Below are positions 30,037 to 38,502 of a stretch of 64,000 nucleotides of DNA, in pieces. The notes below the pieces were generated by a model. It was not told the DNA's origin and made no database searches. It saw only the letters and a program-made list of their open reading frames with translations. The position numbers and the translations under genes were made by a program. The stretch's first letter is position 1; every line of letters begins with the position of its first letter. This stretch comes from Parasphingopyxis lamellibrachiae (GTDB lineage: Bacteria; Pseudomonadota; Alphaproteobacteria; Sphingomonadales; Sphingomonadaceae), in the NCBI RefSeq assembly GCF_003385775.1, contig NZ_QRDP01000004.1, positions 124,001 to 188,000 of the forward strand, in the 5' to 3' direction.

Positions 30037-30831
30037 ATGACGACACCCCAATTCGATTTCACCGGCAAGAATGTGATGGTGTTCGGCGGCACCAGCGGGA
30101 TCAATCTCGGCATTGCCAACGCCTTTGCGCGCCATGGTGCGCGGCTGGGCGTCGCCAGTCGGTCGCAGGACAAGGTGGATGCGGCCGTCGCCCAGCTTGG
30201 CAACGATGCCGGCCCCGCGCTCGGTTTCTCGCTCGATGTCCGCGAATTCGAAGCGGTGGCGGAGGCGGTCGAAGCGTTCAAGGCTGAGCGCGGTACGATC
30301 GATGTGCTGGTATCGGGCGCTGCGGGCAATTTCCCGGCGGTTGCGGCGGCGCTCAGCCCTAACGGTTTCAAATCGGTCGTCGATATCGACCTGCGCGGTA
30401 CCTTCCACGTCATGCGCGCTGCCCATGGCGCGCTGACCAAGCCCGGCGCCTCGATTATCAACATAACAGCGCCGCAAGCCTGGATCGCGATGCCGATGCA
30501 GGTGCATGTCTGCGCGGCGAAGGCCGGTGTCGATCAGGTGACACGGACCCTGGCCATGGAATGGGGCCATGAGGGAGTGCGCGTGAACTCCGTCTCCCCT
30601 GGGCCGATTGAGGGAACCGAAGGCATGGAGCGCCTCGCGCCGACGCCGGAGGCCAAGGAGCAGTCAGCAAAGGCCGTGCCGTTGGGCCGGATGGGAACGG
30701 TCGACGATATCGCCGATGTGTGCATGTTCCTTGCCTCCGATGCCGCGCGCTATGTTTCGGGCACAGTGCTGCCGGTGGACGGCGGCTGGACGGCTGGGGG
30801 GATGATGAGCACGAATATGGGGCATGGATGA
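30037..30831 (+). CDS. SDR family reductase, 2,4-dienoyl-CoA reductase (DECR2)-like
   Basis: 264 residues, Rossmann fold with GGTSGINLGIA as cofactor motif. The normal catalytic Y-x-x-x-K is replaced: the region reads QVHVCAAKAGVDQVTRTLAMEWG, with Val where Tyr should be and the Lys kept. This region and PGPIEGTEGMERL closely follow peroxisomal-type 2,4-dienoyl-CoA reductases, which also lack the Tyr. Its likely role is reducing dienoyl-CoA intermediates in oxidation of unsaturated fatty acids. The last codons overlap the start of the quinone reductase gene (ATGATG across the TGA stop), so the two are coupled. Confidence 0.82.
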   Translation: MTTPQFDFTGKNVMVFGGTSGINLGIANAFARHGARLGVASRSQDKVDAAVAQLGNDAGPALGFSLDVREFEAVAEAVEAFKAERGTIDVLVSGAAGNFPAVAAALSPNGFKSVVDIDLRGTFHVMRAAHGALTKPGASIINITAPQAWIAMPMQVHVCAAKAGVDQVTRTLAMEWGHEGVRVNSVSPGPIEGTEGMERLAPTPEAKEQSAKAVPLGRMGTVDDIADVCMFLASDAARYVSGTVLPVDGGWTAGGMMSTNMGHG

Positions 30832-31808
30832 TGCAGGCCCGGCAGGCCTTTTTCGATGAAACAGGCGGGCCGGAAGTCATCCAGTGGTGCGATGTAGAGC
30901 TGGGCGATCCAGGCGAAGGCCAGATCCTCGTCCGGCATGAGGCAGTCGGCGTCAATTTTATCGATACTTATCATCGCGGCGGGGTCTATCCGATAGAGCT
31001 GCCATCGGGTCTCGGTCTGGAGGCTGCAGGCATTGTTGCGGCAATTGGCGCGGGCGTATCCGGTTTCTCGCCGGGGATGCGCGTGGCGACGATGAGCGCA
31101 GGTCCGGGTGCCTATGCCGATGCGCGGATCATCCCTGCGAGCGCGGCCGTACCTCTGCCCGAGAGAGTGTCCTGCGAGATCGCGGCAGCCTCCTTACTCA
31201 AGGGTTGCACCACAGAATTTCTCGTCGAGCGCTGCGGGCGCGTGCAACCCGGTTGGACGGTGCTTGTCCACGCGGCCGCTGGTGCAACAGGGCAGATGCT
31301 TGTCCAGTGGCTCAAGCATATCGGTGCAATGGTAATCGGCACGGTGAGCAGTGCGCAAAAAGCCGTAATCGCCGAACGGGCAGGGGCTGATTTGATTGTC
31401 CGCTATGACCATGAAGATGTCGCCGAAAAGGTGCGCGACTATACGGGCAGTGAAGGCGCGAGAGTCGTGTTCGACGGAGTGGGCATGGCAACTTGGGAAT
31501 CGTCACTGAAAAGCACTGCCAAACGCGGACTCGTGATCAGTTTCGGCAATGCCAGCGCTCCGGTAACCGATGTTGCGCTCGGTGCTCTTGCGCAACATGG
31601 ATCGCTGTTCGTCACCCGGCCCACCCTGTTCAATTATTACGCGGATCCCGGGGAGGCCGCCGCCGGGCTTGGCCGGTTGTTCGAGATGCTGGCGTCGGAC
31701 GCGGTTACGGTCGAGATCGGCCAGCGCTATCCGCTGGAGGCTGCGGCGCAGGCCCATCGCGATCTTGAGGGGCGCACGACGATCGGCGCGTCGATCCTCA
31801 TTCCCTGA
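30831..31808 (+). CDS. Zinc-independent NADPH:quinone oxidoreductase (QOR, MDR family)
   Basis: 325 residues. It is a medium-chain dehydrogenase/reductase without zinc ligands, with the QOR pattern VGVNFIDTYHRGGVYPIELPSGLGLEAAG, the nucleotide-binding VHAAAGATGQMLVQWLK, and GCTTEFLVE (variant of GLTA...L). It reduces quinones or related alkenals with NADPH. Two tandem ATG codons (30828, 30831) overlap the stop of the SDR gene; either may start translation. The frame open further upstream (30720) is inside the SDR gene. Confidence 0.88.
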   Translation: MQARQAFFDETGGPEVIQWCDVELGDPGEGQILVRHEAVGVNFIDTYHRGGVYPIELPSGLGLEAAGIVAAIGAGVSGFSPGMRVATMSAGPGAYADARIIPASAAVPLPERVSCEIAAASLLKGCTTEFLVERCGRVQPGWTVLVHAAAGATGQMLVQWLKHIGAMVIGTVSSAQKAVIAERAGADLIVRYDHEDVAEKVRDYTGSEGARVVFDGVGMATWESSLKSTAKRGLVISFGNASAPVTDVALGALAQHGSLFVTRPTLFNYYADPGEAAAGLGRLFEMLASDAVTVEIGQRYPLEAAAQAHRDLEGRTTIGASILIP

Positions 31809-31822
31809 CAGGCTTTGGGGGT

Positions 31823-32623
31823 TTAGCGCCCCCAGGCAATGAAGTGCGGATTGTCGAAGCCGCGCTCGCGCTTGTTATAGGTAAGCGGCCCCACTTCGCT
31901 CTCGCCTTCCAGAGCCATGACGCGGCCTCCGGCAGCTTCGAGGATCGCCTGGCCTGCTCCGATGTCCCATTCCATAGTGCGGCCCAGGCGCGGATAGACA
32001 TCTGCAGAACCCTGCGCGAGCAGGCAGAGCTTCAGGCTGGATCCCGCGGGCGTGAAATCCTTGACACCGATCTTCTTCATCAGCGCATCCGTTTCGGGAG
32101 TACGGTGGCTGCGGCTGGCGACGGCGATCAGGTTTTTGTGCATGCCTGAGCGCGCTTCAATCTCGTGCGGATGTTCAGCGGTTGCGCGATCCTGCCCCGG
32201 CGCAATTTCCTGGTAGAAGGCGCCTTCACCCGCAGCACCGTAATACAGCTTGTGGATGGCCGGAGCATAAATGACGCCGGAGATCGGGCGGCCATGGTCG
32301 ATCAAGGCGATGTTGACCGTGAACTCGCCGTTGCGCGAGACAAATTCACGGGTTCCGTCAAGGGGGTCGACGAGAAAGAAGCGATCGCCTAGCTCGGGGA
32401 TACGCCCTTCGGATGCGGCTTCTTCAGCCAGGATAGGGATTTCCGGTTGCGCAGCCATGAGCCCGGCTTCGATGATCGCTTCGGCTTCTCTGTCCGCGGC
32501 GGTAACGGGAGAACCGTCTCCCTTCGCATCCGCATCGAAATCGGTTTGGTAAATCGCGTCGATTGCCGCGCCCGCTTTCAGCGCGAAGGTGATCATCAGG
32601 TCGAGGTGGGTTTCGCGTTGCAT
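31823..32623 (-). CDS. cysQ: 3'(2'),5'-bisphosphate nucleotidase CysQ
   Basis: 266 residues of the inositol monophosphatase superfamily. The metal-binding motifs are AEEAA (about 67-71) and DPLDGTREF, with WDIGAGQAILEAAGG near the C-terminus. CysQ removes 3'-phosphoadenosine 5'-phosphate produced in sulfate assimilation. It lies convergent to the quinone reductase gene; the 14-bp gap and adjoining bases form a GGGGG/CCCCC hairpin (31817-31833) that may end transcription from either side. Confidence 0.92.
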   Translation of the reverse strand: MQRETHLDLMITFALKAGAAIDAIYQTDFDADAKGDGSPVTAADREAEAIIEAGLMAAQPEIPILAEEAASEGRIPELGDRFFLVDPLDGTREFVSRNGEFTVNIALIDHGRPISGVIYAPAIHKLYYGAAGEGAFYQEIAPGQDRATAEHPHEIEARSGMHKNLIAVASRSHRTPETDALMKKIGVKDFTPAGSSLKLCLLAQGSADVYPRLGRTMEWDIGAGQAILEAAGGRVMALEGESEVGPLTYNKRERGFDNPHFIAWGR

Positions 32624-32651
32624 AGTCTGCCGGAGGTTAGCGGTGGGGGAA

Positions 32652-32681
32652 GTGACTGAAGCTTTGTTCGCTTCAGTTCAC
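32652..32681 (-). terminator. Hairpin spanning the stop codon of the acyl-CoA synthetase gene
   Basis: GTGACTGAAGC and GCTTCAGTTCAC form an 11-bp stem with one bulge and a 7-base loop. On the minus strand it includes the TGA of the acyl-CoA synthetase gene and ends 28 bp before cysQ. The following tract is C-rich with few T, so it could be a weak terminator or an mRNA-processing structure. Confidence 0.4.
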
Positions 32682-34256
32682 CTGGCGGTCCTTGCCCGCC
32701 CAATACGGCGCGCGCAAATCCTTTCGCAGGATCTTGCCGCTCGCATTGCGCGGCATGATTTCAATGACGTCGACGGATTTGGGCGCCTTGAACCCGGCAA
32801 TCCGTTCCCGGACAAAGCCGATGACATGCTCTTCGTCGATTTCCTGGTTTGGCTTGGGCACGACAATCGCCTTGACCGCTTCGCCCCATTTTTCATCCGG
32901 AATGCCGATTACCGCCGCCTCCGACACGGAGGGATGCTCGTACAGCGCATTTTCGACCTCAGCCGGATAAACATTTTCTCCGCCCGTGATGATCATGTCC
33001 TTCATCCGGTCATGGATATAGATATAGCCCTCGGTATCGCGATAGGCGGCGTCGCCGGTGCGTAGCCAGCCGTCTTTGTCGACAGTCTCCGCCGTCTTCT
33101 CCGGCTGTTTCCAGTAATGGGCCATGTTCGCGTTGGATCTTGTGCATATCTCTCCGACCTCGCGGACGCCGACTTCATTGCCGGTTTCATCGACAATTTT
33201 CACCTCAATGCCGGGGAGCGGGCGGCCCGCTGAGCGCATCTTTTCATTGCCGTCCGGATCATGATCGTCCGGTTCGAGAACGATGATCGTGCCGGTCGTT
33301 TCCGTCATGCCGTAAAACTGGCAGAAACCGGCGTTGGGAAAGGCTTTCATGCAATCGCGGAGCAGCTGCAAGGGCATGGGGGATGCGCCATAATTGATCT
33401 GGACGACGCCGCTCGTGTCCGTCTGTTCGGTTTTGGGATCGTTGATCAGCATTTGCAGTGCGGCCGGGACGAGAAAAAAACGGGTCAGTTGCTTGCTGTG
33501 GATGAGATCGAGAATCTCGCCGGGATTGAATTCGGCCACGATGTTGCAGGATACTCCCCGGTTCATCGGCATGATTCCGTAACCCGTTCCCGCGATATGC
33601 GCGATCGGCATCACCTGCAGTCCGGCTTCATGCTCTTCCCAGATATCCCAGGAAGGCGTGTCCGGCAGTTCTTCTCCGGCATTTTTGAGGAAGTTGTCAT
33701 GTGTCAGCACGACGCCCTTGGGATTGCCCGTCGTTCCGGACGTATAAAGCTGCACCAGGGCATCGTCGGGTTGGGGCAGGGTATCGAGCTCGGGCGCGTT
33801 TATATTTTCGGCCATGAATTCTTCCGGGCTTGCGATGCCGCACCCCTGTTCGCTTGCCAGCACCCACCGGATGGCCGGAATTCCGGCCGCCAATTCCCGG
33901 GCAAGCTCGACAAATTCGGGAGAGGCGACAACCGCGACGGCTCCGGCATCCTCCAGAATGAAGGCCATTTCCTTGGGCGACAGACGCCAACCAATAGGCA
34001 CGGTGACGGCAGATGCGCGGGCGGCGGCGAACAGCAAAGTGAAATATCGGTCGCTATTCTTGCCGATCCAGGCAATGCGATCGCCTTTCCGGATGCCAGC
34101 CGCTCTCAGGGCGCGGGAAAGGCGAACGGTTGTGTTCCGGAAATCCGAAAAGCTCGTTTCGCGGCCTTCGAATCGATAGCCGATATGATCGGGCTTTGTA
34201 TCCGCCCAATAGTCGGCCAATTCATTCAGCGTTTTCGCACCATGTGGTTCGTGCAT
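32673..34256 (-). CDS. AMP-forming acyl-CoA synthetase (long-chain fatty acid CoA ligase type)
   Basis: 527 residues. The adenylate-forming core is present: LYTSGTTGNPKGVVLTH (P-loop), YGMTETTGTI, then GWLRTGDAAYRDTEGYIYIHDRMKDMIITGGENVYPAEVEN and the C-terminal catalytic Lys in RNASGKILRKDLR. It activates a carboxylic acid to its CoA thioester; the chain length cannot be told, but the setting of acyl-CoA catabolism fits a fatty acid. The frame is open to 34382, but ATG 34256 has GGGG close before it and starts just upstream of the conserved TLNELADYWADTKPDH; ATG 34295 is the alternative. Divergent from mmsA. Confidence 0.88.
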   Translation of the reverse strand: MHEPHGAKTLNELADYWADTKPDHIGYRFEGRETSFSDFRNTTVRLSRALRAAGIRKGDRIAWIGKNSDRYFTLLFAAARASAVTVPIGWRLSPKEMAFILEDAGAVAVVASPEFVELARELAAGIPAIRWVLASEQGCGIASPEEFMAENINAPELDTLPQPDDALVQLYTSGTTGNPKGVVLTHDNFLKNAGEELPDTPSWDIWEEHEAGLQVMPIAHIAGTGYGIMPMNRGVSCNIVAEFNPGEILDLIHSKQLTRFFLVPAALQMLINDPKTEQTDTSGVVQINYGASPMPLQLLRDCMKAFPNAGFCQFYGMTETTGTIIVLEPDDHDPDGNEKMRSAGRPLPGIEVKIVDETGNEVGVREVGEICTRSNANMAHYWKQPEKTAETVDKDGWLRTGDAAYRDTEGYIYIHDRMKDMIITGGENVYPAEVENALYEHPSVSEAAVIGIPDEKWGEAVKAIVVPKPNQEIDEEHVIGFVRERIAGFKAPKSVDVIEIMPRNASGKILRKDLRAPYWAGKDRQVN

Positions 34257-34381
34257 TCCTACCCCGATTTCCGCGACCCGGCCGGAATAATCCATCTGTC
34301 CATCAAACAGATGGCATGGCCTTGCCCGCTTTTGCGGTTTAAGGCGTTTCAAGACTTTTATTTGGAATTTGGAGAATAGCA

Positions 34382-35878
34382 ATGCGCGCGGTGGAGCATT
34401 TCATTGGTGGCAATGCGGCAAGTGGCGGAACACGCCAGCATGAAATTTGGGATCCCAACTCGGGCGAAGTCCAGGCGAAAGTATCGCTGGGTACGGGTGA
34501 GGAGCTGCAAAAAGCGGTCGATGCCGCAAACAATGCACAGCCCGCCTGGGCCGCAACCAATCCGCAAAAACGCGCGCGCGTGATGTTTGCGTTCAAGGCG
34601 CTGGTCGAGGCGCATATGGACGAGCTGGCCGAGCTGCTCTCTTCCGAACATGGCAAGGTGATTGCCGACGCGCAGGGCGATGTGCAGCGCGGGCTGGACG
34701 TGATCGAATTCGCCTGCGGCATCCCGCATGCGCTGAAGGGCGAATATACGCAGGGTGCCGGGCCCGGCATCGATGTCTATTCGATGCGCCAGCCGCTCGG
34801 CATTGTGGCGGGCATTACCCCGTTCAACTTCCCCGCGATGATCCCGATGTGGATGTTCGGTGTGGCGATCGCCTGCGGCAATGCGTTCATCCTGAAACCT
34901 TCGGAACGCGATCCATCCGTTCCGGTGCGACTTGCCGAGCTGATGAAGGAAGCGGGGCTTCCCGATGGCATCCTGCAGGTTGTGCACGGCGACAAGCAGA
35001 TGGTCGATGCGATCCTCGACCATGACGATATCAAGGCGGTGAGCTTTGTCGGCTCCACCGATATCGCCCATTATGTCTATCAGCGCGGGACAGAGAACGG
35101 AAAGCGCGTCCAGGCGATGGGCGGCGCGAAGAATCACGGTATCGTGATGCCCGACGCCGATCTCGATCAGGTCGTCAACGATCTGGCGGGTGCAGCCTTC
35201 GGATCGGCTGGCGAACGCTGCATGGCGCTGCCGGTTGTGGTGCCGGTGGGTAACGATACGGCCGACAGGCTGCGTGAAAAGCTGCTCCCGGCGATCGACG
35301 CGCTTCGTGTCGGCGTTTCGACCGATGTGGATGCACATTACGGCCCGGTGGTGACCGCCGAACATAAGCAACGCGTTGAAAACTGGATACAGACGGGCGT
35401 TGACGAAGGCGCGGAACTGGTTGTCGATGGACGCGGTTTCAGTCTGCAAGGCCATGAAGAAGGCTTCTTTATCGGCCCTTCACTGTTCGATCATGTGAAG
35501 CCGGGCATGGAAAGCTACAAGGAAGAGATTTTCGGGCCTGTGCTGCAAATTTTGCGCGCCGGCGATTTCGAGGAAGCCCTCGGCCTCGCCAGCGACCATC
35601 AATATGGCAACGGCGTCGCGATCTTCACGCGTAACGGTCATGCGGCCCGCGAATTCGCCAGCCGGGTCAATGTCGGCATGGTCGGCATCAATGTGCCGAT
35701 CCCGGTGCCGGTTGCCTATCATACCTTTGGTGGCTGGAAGAATTCGGCGTTCGGCGACACCAACCAGCACGGCATGGAAGGCGTCAAATTCTGGACGAAG
35801 ATCAAGACCATCACCCAGCGCTGGCCAGACGGTTCGCCCGATGGCGGCAATGCCTTTGTGATCCCGACGATGGGGTAA
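34382..35878 (+). CDS. mmsA: CoA-acylating methylmalonate-semialdehyde dehydrogenase
   Basis: 498 residues of the aldehyde dehydrogenase superfamily. It converts methylmalonate semialdehyde plus CoA to propionyl-CoA in the last step of valine catabolism. MMSDH features are present: GITPFNFPAMIPMWMFG, the catalytic Cys in GSAGERCMALP, and SRVNVGMVGINVPIPVPVAYHTFGGWK. The product feeds the pcc/mce/scpA genes at 41.8-50.3 kb. The start lies 125 bp from the divergent acyl-CoA synthetase start. Confidence 0.95.
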   Translation: MRAVEHFIGGNAASGGTRQHEIWDPNSGEVQAKVSLGTGEELQKAVDAANNAQPAWAATNPQKRARVMFAFKALVEAHMDELAELLSSEHGKVIADAQGDVQRGLDVIEFACGIPHALKGEYTQGAGPGIDVYSMRQPLGIVAGITPFNFPAMIPMWMFGVAIACGNAFILKPSERDPSVPVRLAELMKEAGLPDGILQVVHGDKQMVDAILDHDDIKAVSFVGSTDIAHYVYQRGTENGKRVQAMGGAKNHGIVMPDADLDQVVNDLAGAAFGSAGERCMALPVVVPVGNDTADRLREKLLPAIDALRVGVSTDVDAHYGPVVTAEHKQRVENWIQTGVDEGAELVVDGRGFSLQGHEEGFFIGPSLFDHVKPGMESYKEEIFGPVLQILRAGDFEEALGLASDHQYGNGVAIFTRNGHAAREFASRVNVGMVGINVPIPVPVAYHTFGGWKNSAFGDTNQHGMEGVKFWTKIKTITQRWPDGSPDGGNAFVIPTMG

Positions 35879-35882
35879 GGCG

Positions 35883-36446
35883 ATGCTCCCGATCGTCACA
35901 TTTCTAGCTTTTTCGTTTCAGGCAGTTGAAGCGCCAAGGACGATCAATAGTGTAGAATTGGGAAATCTCGCCGATTTCACGATCGAAGGTCCGGCACGAT
36001 TGTGCGTAGGAGATATGGCTGTCGATCTGGAATCGGAAGAAACCGCCTATGTTCAATATCTTGGTATCCACAATGCATCGGTCATTGTTGCGGATCCACG
36101 ACGCAGTTATGAGCTGAACATCAGCGACAATTTCGCTGATCCCGCTGATTCAGCTCAAATGGTGTCGCAAACACATCGGGCATTATTGACTCAGCATGGT
36201 AATGGTACCCGAGCCCGATTTCTGTACAGTTCATGGAACGTCGACCTAAATGAGTTCAGTCCGCGTATTTGGATTGATGACGAACAGGTCAGGCGACCAA
36301 GGATCGCGCGTCAAATTTTCGGGAAGATTAGCTTTGTTGATGATCAGCCGGCCAACTGCGACCGGATTTTTGTCTATGGTTGGGAGGCGCTTTTCGGTGA
36401 CGGTGTCGGCGAACGGAGAAACGCCAGCGGAAATGTCGATGAATAA
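35883..36446 (+). CDS. Hypothetical protein, probably exported
   Basis: 187 residues, unrecognised. A short hydrophobic N-terminus (MLPIVTFLAFSFQAVEA) looks like a signal peptide; the rest is polar and beta-strand-like with Cys at about 41 and 160. It starts 4 bp after the mmsA stop, which suggests cotranscription, yet its codon use is less GC-biased than that of mmsA (many AAT, TTT, GAT, ATT codons). This may point to later acquisition or relaxed constraint. Confidence 0.6.
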   Translation: MLPIVTFLAFSFQAVEAPRTINSVELGNLADFTIEGPARLCVGDMAVDLESEETAYVQYLGIHNASVIVADPRRSYELNISDNFADPADSAQMVSQTHRALLTQHGNGTRARFLYSSWNVDLNEFSPRIWIDDEQVRRPRIARQIFGKISFVDDQPANCDRIFVYGWEALFGDGVGERRNASGNVDE

Positions 36447-36488
36447 TTTCGGCTGGTTCTGGTCGGAGCCTGATTGGCATCGGCTGAT

Positions 36489-36854
36489 ATGACAGAGCGT
36501 AGAAGGGTTGATCCGATAGCTGCGGCTGCGGGCCTCGCCGAAATGGAATTTCGCGAGCTTGCCTCGTTCAACGAGGGCGGCGTGGGCGTGTTCTGGTCTG
36601 AGGCGGGTGGGCCGTCGCCTTGGGAAATGCATCCTGCTTGCGAGGAGATGCTGCAGGTTCTCGAGGGCGAAATCGAGGTTGAAATCCTGCCCGAAGACGG
36701 CGGTCCGGGCGAGAAGACGGTCGTCTCCGAAGGCGAGTTCATCGTCATTCCGCGCCGCTGCTGGCATCGTCAGAGGCTGCTGAAGCGCACCAAGGAGCTC
36801 TATCTGACGCCGGGTAGTAGCGAACATTCGATGGAGGAGGATCCACGTGGCTGA
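36489..36854 (+). CDS. Small cupin domain protein
   Basis: 121 residues, single cupin barrel. The first cupin motif reads GPSPWEMHPACEEMLQVLEGEIEVEI and the second EGEFIVIPRRCWHRQ, with His and Glu residues that could bind a metal. The function is unknown. ATG 36489 is preferred to the TTG at 36474. The last 8 bases overlap the start of the RidA gene, and the shared GGAGGAGG at 36834-36841 is the RidA ribosome-binding site. Confidence 0.8.
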   Translation: MTERRRVDPIAAAAGLAEMEFRELASFNEGGVGVFWSEAGGPSPWEMHPACEEMLQVLEGEIEVEILPEDGGPGEKTVVSEGEFIVIPRRCWHRQRLLKRTKELYLTPGSSEHSMEEDPRG

Positions 36855-37242
36855 CGATACTGTTCAGCGGACGGCTTCCGCTTCCCCGTTCGAGGCAGCC
36901 TTTGGTTTCTCCCGCGCGGTCCGCACAGGCAACCGCATCCTGGTGTCAGGCACCGGTCCGATCGAGCCGGACGGCAGTTCCACGCTCGGCGATGCGGCAG
37001 TGCAGGCGCGGCGCTGTTTTGCGATTATCGTAGCGGCGATCGAAGAGCTGGGTGGCAGCGCAAATGATGTCGTCCGCACGCGGATGTTTGTGACTGACGC
37101 AGCGGATGGCGATGCCATCGGCGCGGTCCATGGCGAGATTTTCGGCGATGTTCGCCCGGCCGCAACCATGGTCGTTGTGGCCGCACTGCTCCGCCCCGAA
37201 TGGCGGGTCGAAATTGAGGCGGAGGCGGAGCTGGCCGGCTGA
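36847..37242 (+). CDS. RidA family protein (YjgF/YER057c/UK114)
   Basis: 131 residues with GTG start preceded by a perfect GGAGG. RidA enzymes hydrolyse reactive enamines or imines formed by PLP enzymes and so protect branched-chain and other pathways. Conserved parts are LVSGTGPIEPDGS, the VRTRMFVTD strand, RPAATMVVVAALLRPEWRVEIEAEA. The Arg of the RPAATMV motif and the Glu in VEIEAEA fit the ligand site. It overlaps the cupin gene by 8 bp and precedes the isobutyryl-CoA dehydrogenase gene by 65 bp. Confidence 0.88.
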   Translation: MADDTVQRTASASPFEAAFGFSRAVRTGNRILVSGTGPIEPDGSSTLGDAAVQARRCFAIIVAAIEELGGSANDVVRTRMFVTDAADGDAIGAVHGEIFGDVRPAATMVVVAALLRPEWRVEIEAEAELAG

Positions 37243-37307
37243 CGCGGCGTTAACCGAAAGACGATTTCTGGATTACGGTAGCGCGAAAACATGGCTATAG
37301 GACGCCC

Positions 37308-38450
37308 ATGACACAATTCGATTTGACCGACGAACAGCGCCAGATCCAGGAGATGGCGCAGAAATTCACCGCCGACGAGATCACCCCGCATGCGGCCGAG
37401 TGGGACGAAAAATACTTCTTCCCGCGCGATGTCGTCCAGAAGACCGGCGAGCTCGGCTTTGGCGCGATCTATGTTTCCGAGAAATCGGGCGGCATTGCGC
37501 TGGGGCGGCTAGAGGCGGCGCTGATCATGGAGGCGATGGCCTATGGCTGCCCGGCGACCAGCGCCTATGTTTCGATCCACAATATGGCGAGCTGGATGAT
37601 CGACCGCTTTGGCGGCGACGAGGTGAAGGCCAAGTTCCTGCCCAAGCTGGTTACGATGGAGCACATCGCTAGCTATGCGCTGACCGAACCGGGATCGGGC
37701 TCGGATGCTGCGGGGCTTAAGACGACGGCCAAATTAGACGGCGATCATTATGTCCTCAACGGCACAAAGCAGTTTATCTCGGGCGCGGGCTTTAACGATA
37801 TCTATGTCGTGATGGTCCGCACCGGCGAGCATAAGAGCAAGGGCATCTCGTGCCTCGTCATAGAAAAGGACACGCCGGGGCTGAGCTTCGGCAAGCCCGA
37901 GAAGAAGCTAGGCTGGAACGCCTCGCCAACGGCGCAGCTGATCTTCGAGGATTGCCGCGTGCCGGTCGAAAATCGGGTAGGCCAGGAAGGCGAGGGGTTC
38001 AATTTCGCGATGGCGGGGCTTGATGGCGGGCGACTGAATATCGGCGCCTGTAGCCTCGGCGGCGCGCAGCGCTGCCTCGACGAGGCGGTCGCCTATACCA
38101 GGGAGCGCCAGCAATTCGGACAGCCCATCGCCGATTTCCAGAACACGCAGTTCATGCTCGCCGATATGGCCACCGATCTCGAAGCGGCGCGTGCGCTGCT
38201 CTATCTCGCCGCCGCCAAGGTAACGGCGAACGCGCCCGACAAGACGCGCTTTTCGGCGATGGCGAAAAGGCTCGCGACCGATAGCGGCAGCAATATCGTC
38301 AACAACGCGCTGCAGCTATTCGGCGGCTATGGCTATCTCCGGGAATATCCGATCGAGCGGTTCTGGCGCGATCTGCGCGTGCATTCGATTCTGGAAGGCA
38401 CGAACCAGGTGATGCGGATGATCGTTTCACGCGATTTGTTGCGGCAGTAA
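37308..38450 (+). CDS. Isobutyryl-CoA dehydrogenase
   Basis: 380 residues, acyl-CoA dehydrogenase fold. It oxidises isobutyryl-CoA to methacrylyl-CoA in valine breakdown. The sequence follows mammalian ACAD8 closely in several places: TSAYVSIHNMASWMIDRFGG, ASYALTEPGSGSDAAGLKT, FISGAGFNDIYVVMVRTG, KGISCLVIEKDTPGLSFGKPEKKLGWN, NGGRxNI-type AGLDGGRLNIGACSLGG and LQLFGGYGYLREYPIERFWRDLRVHSILEGTNQVMRM. First of three same-strand valine genes (dehydrogenase, hydratase, mmsB). Confidence 0.93.
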   Translation: MTQFDLTDEQRQIQEMAQKFTADEITPHAAEWDEKYFFPRDVVQKTGELGFGAIYVSEKSGGIALGRLEAALIMEAMAYGCPATSAYVSIHNMASWMIDRFGGDEVKAKFLPKLVTMEHIASYALTEPGSGSDAAGLKTTAKLDGDHYVLNGTKQFISGAGFNDIYVVMVRTGEHKSKGISCLVIEKDTPGLSFGKPEKKLGWNASPTAQLIFEDCRVPVENRVGQEGEGFNFAMAGLDGGRLNIGACSLGGAQRCLDEAVAYTRERQQFGQPIADFQNTQFMLADMATDLEAARALLYLAAAKVTANAPDKTRFSAMAKRLATDSGSNIVNNALQLFGGYGYLREYPIERFWRDLRVHSILEGTNQVMRMIVSRDLLRQ

Positions 38451-38502
38451 TCAATCGCCACCCTGAACATGTTTCGGCGCGACGAAAGAAGGAATCGAAC
38501 CA

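Noticed and set aside
38459-38478. CACCCTGAACATGTTTCGG as an independent repeat copy
   Set aside because: Only one short arm is recognisable; it is too little to list as a feature, and it is mentioned only as a possible fragment.
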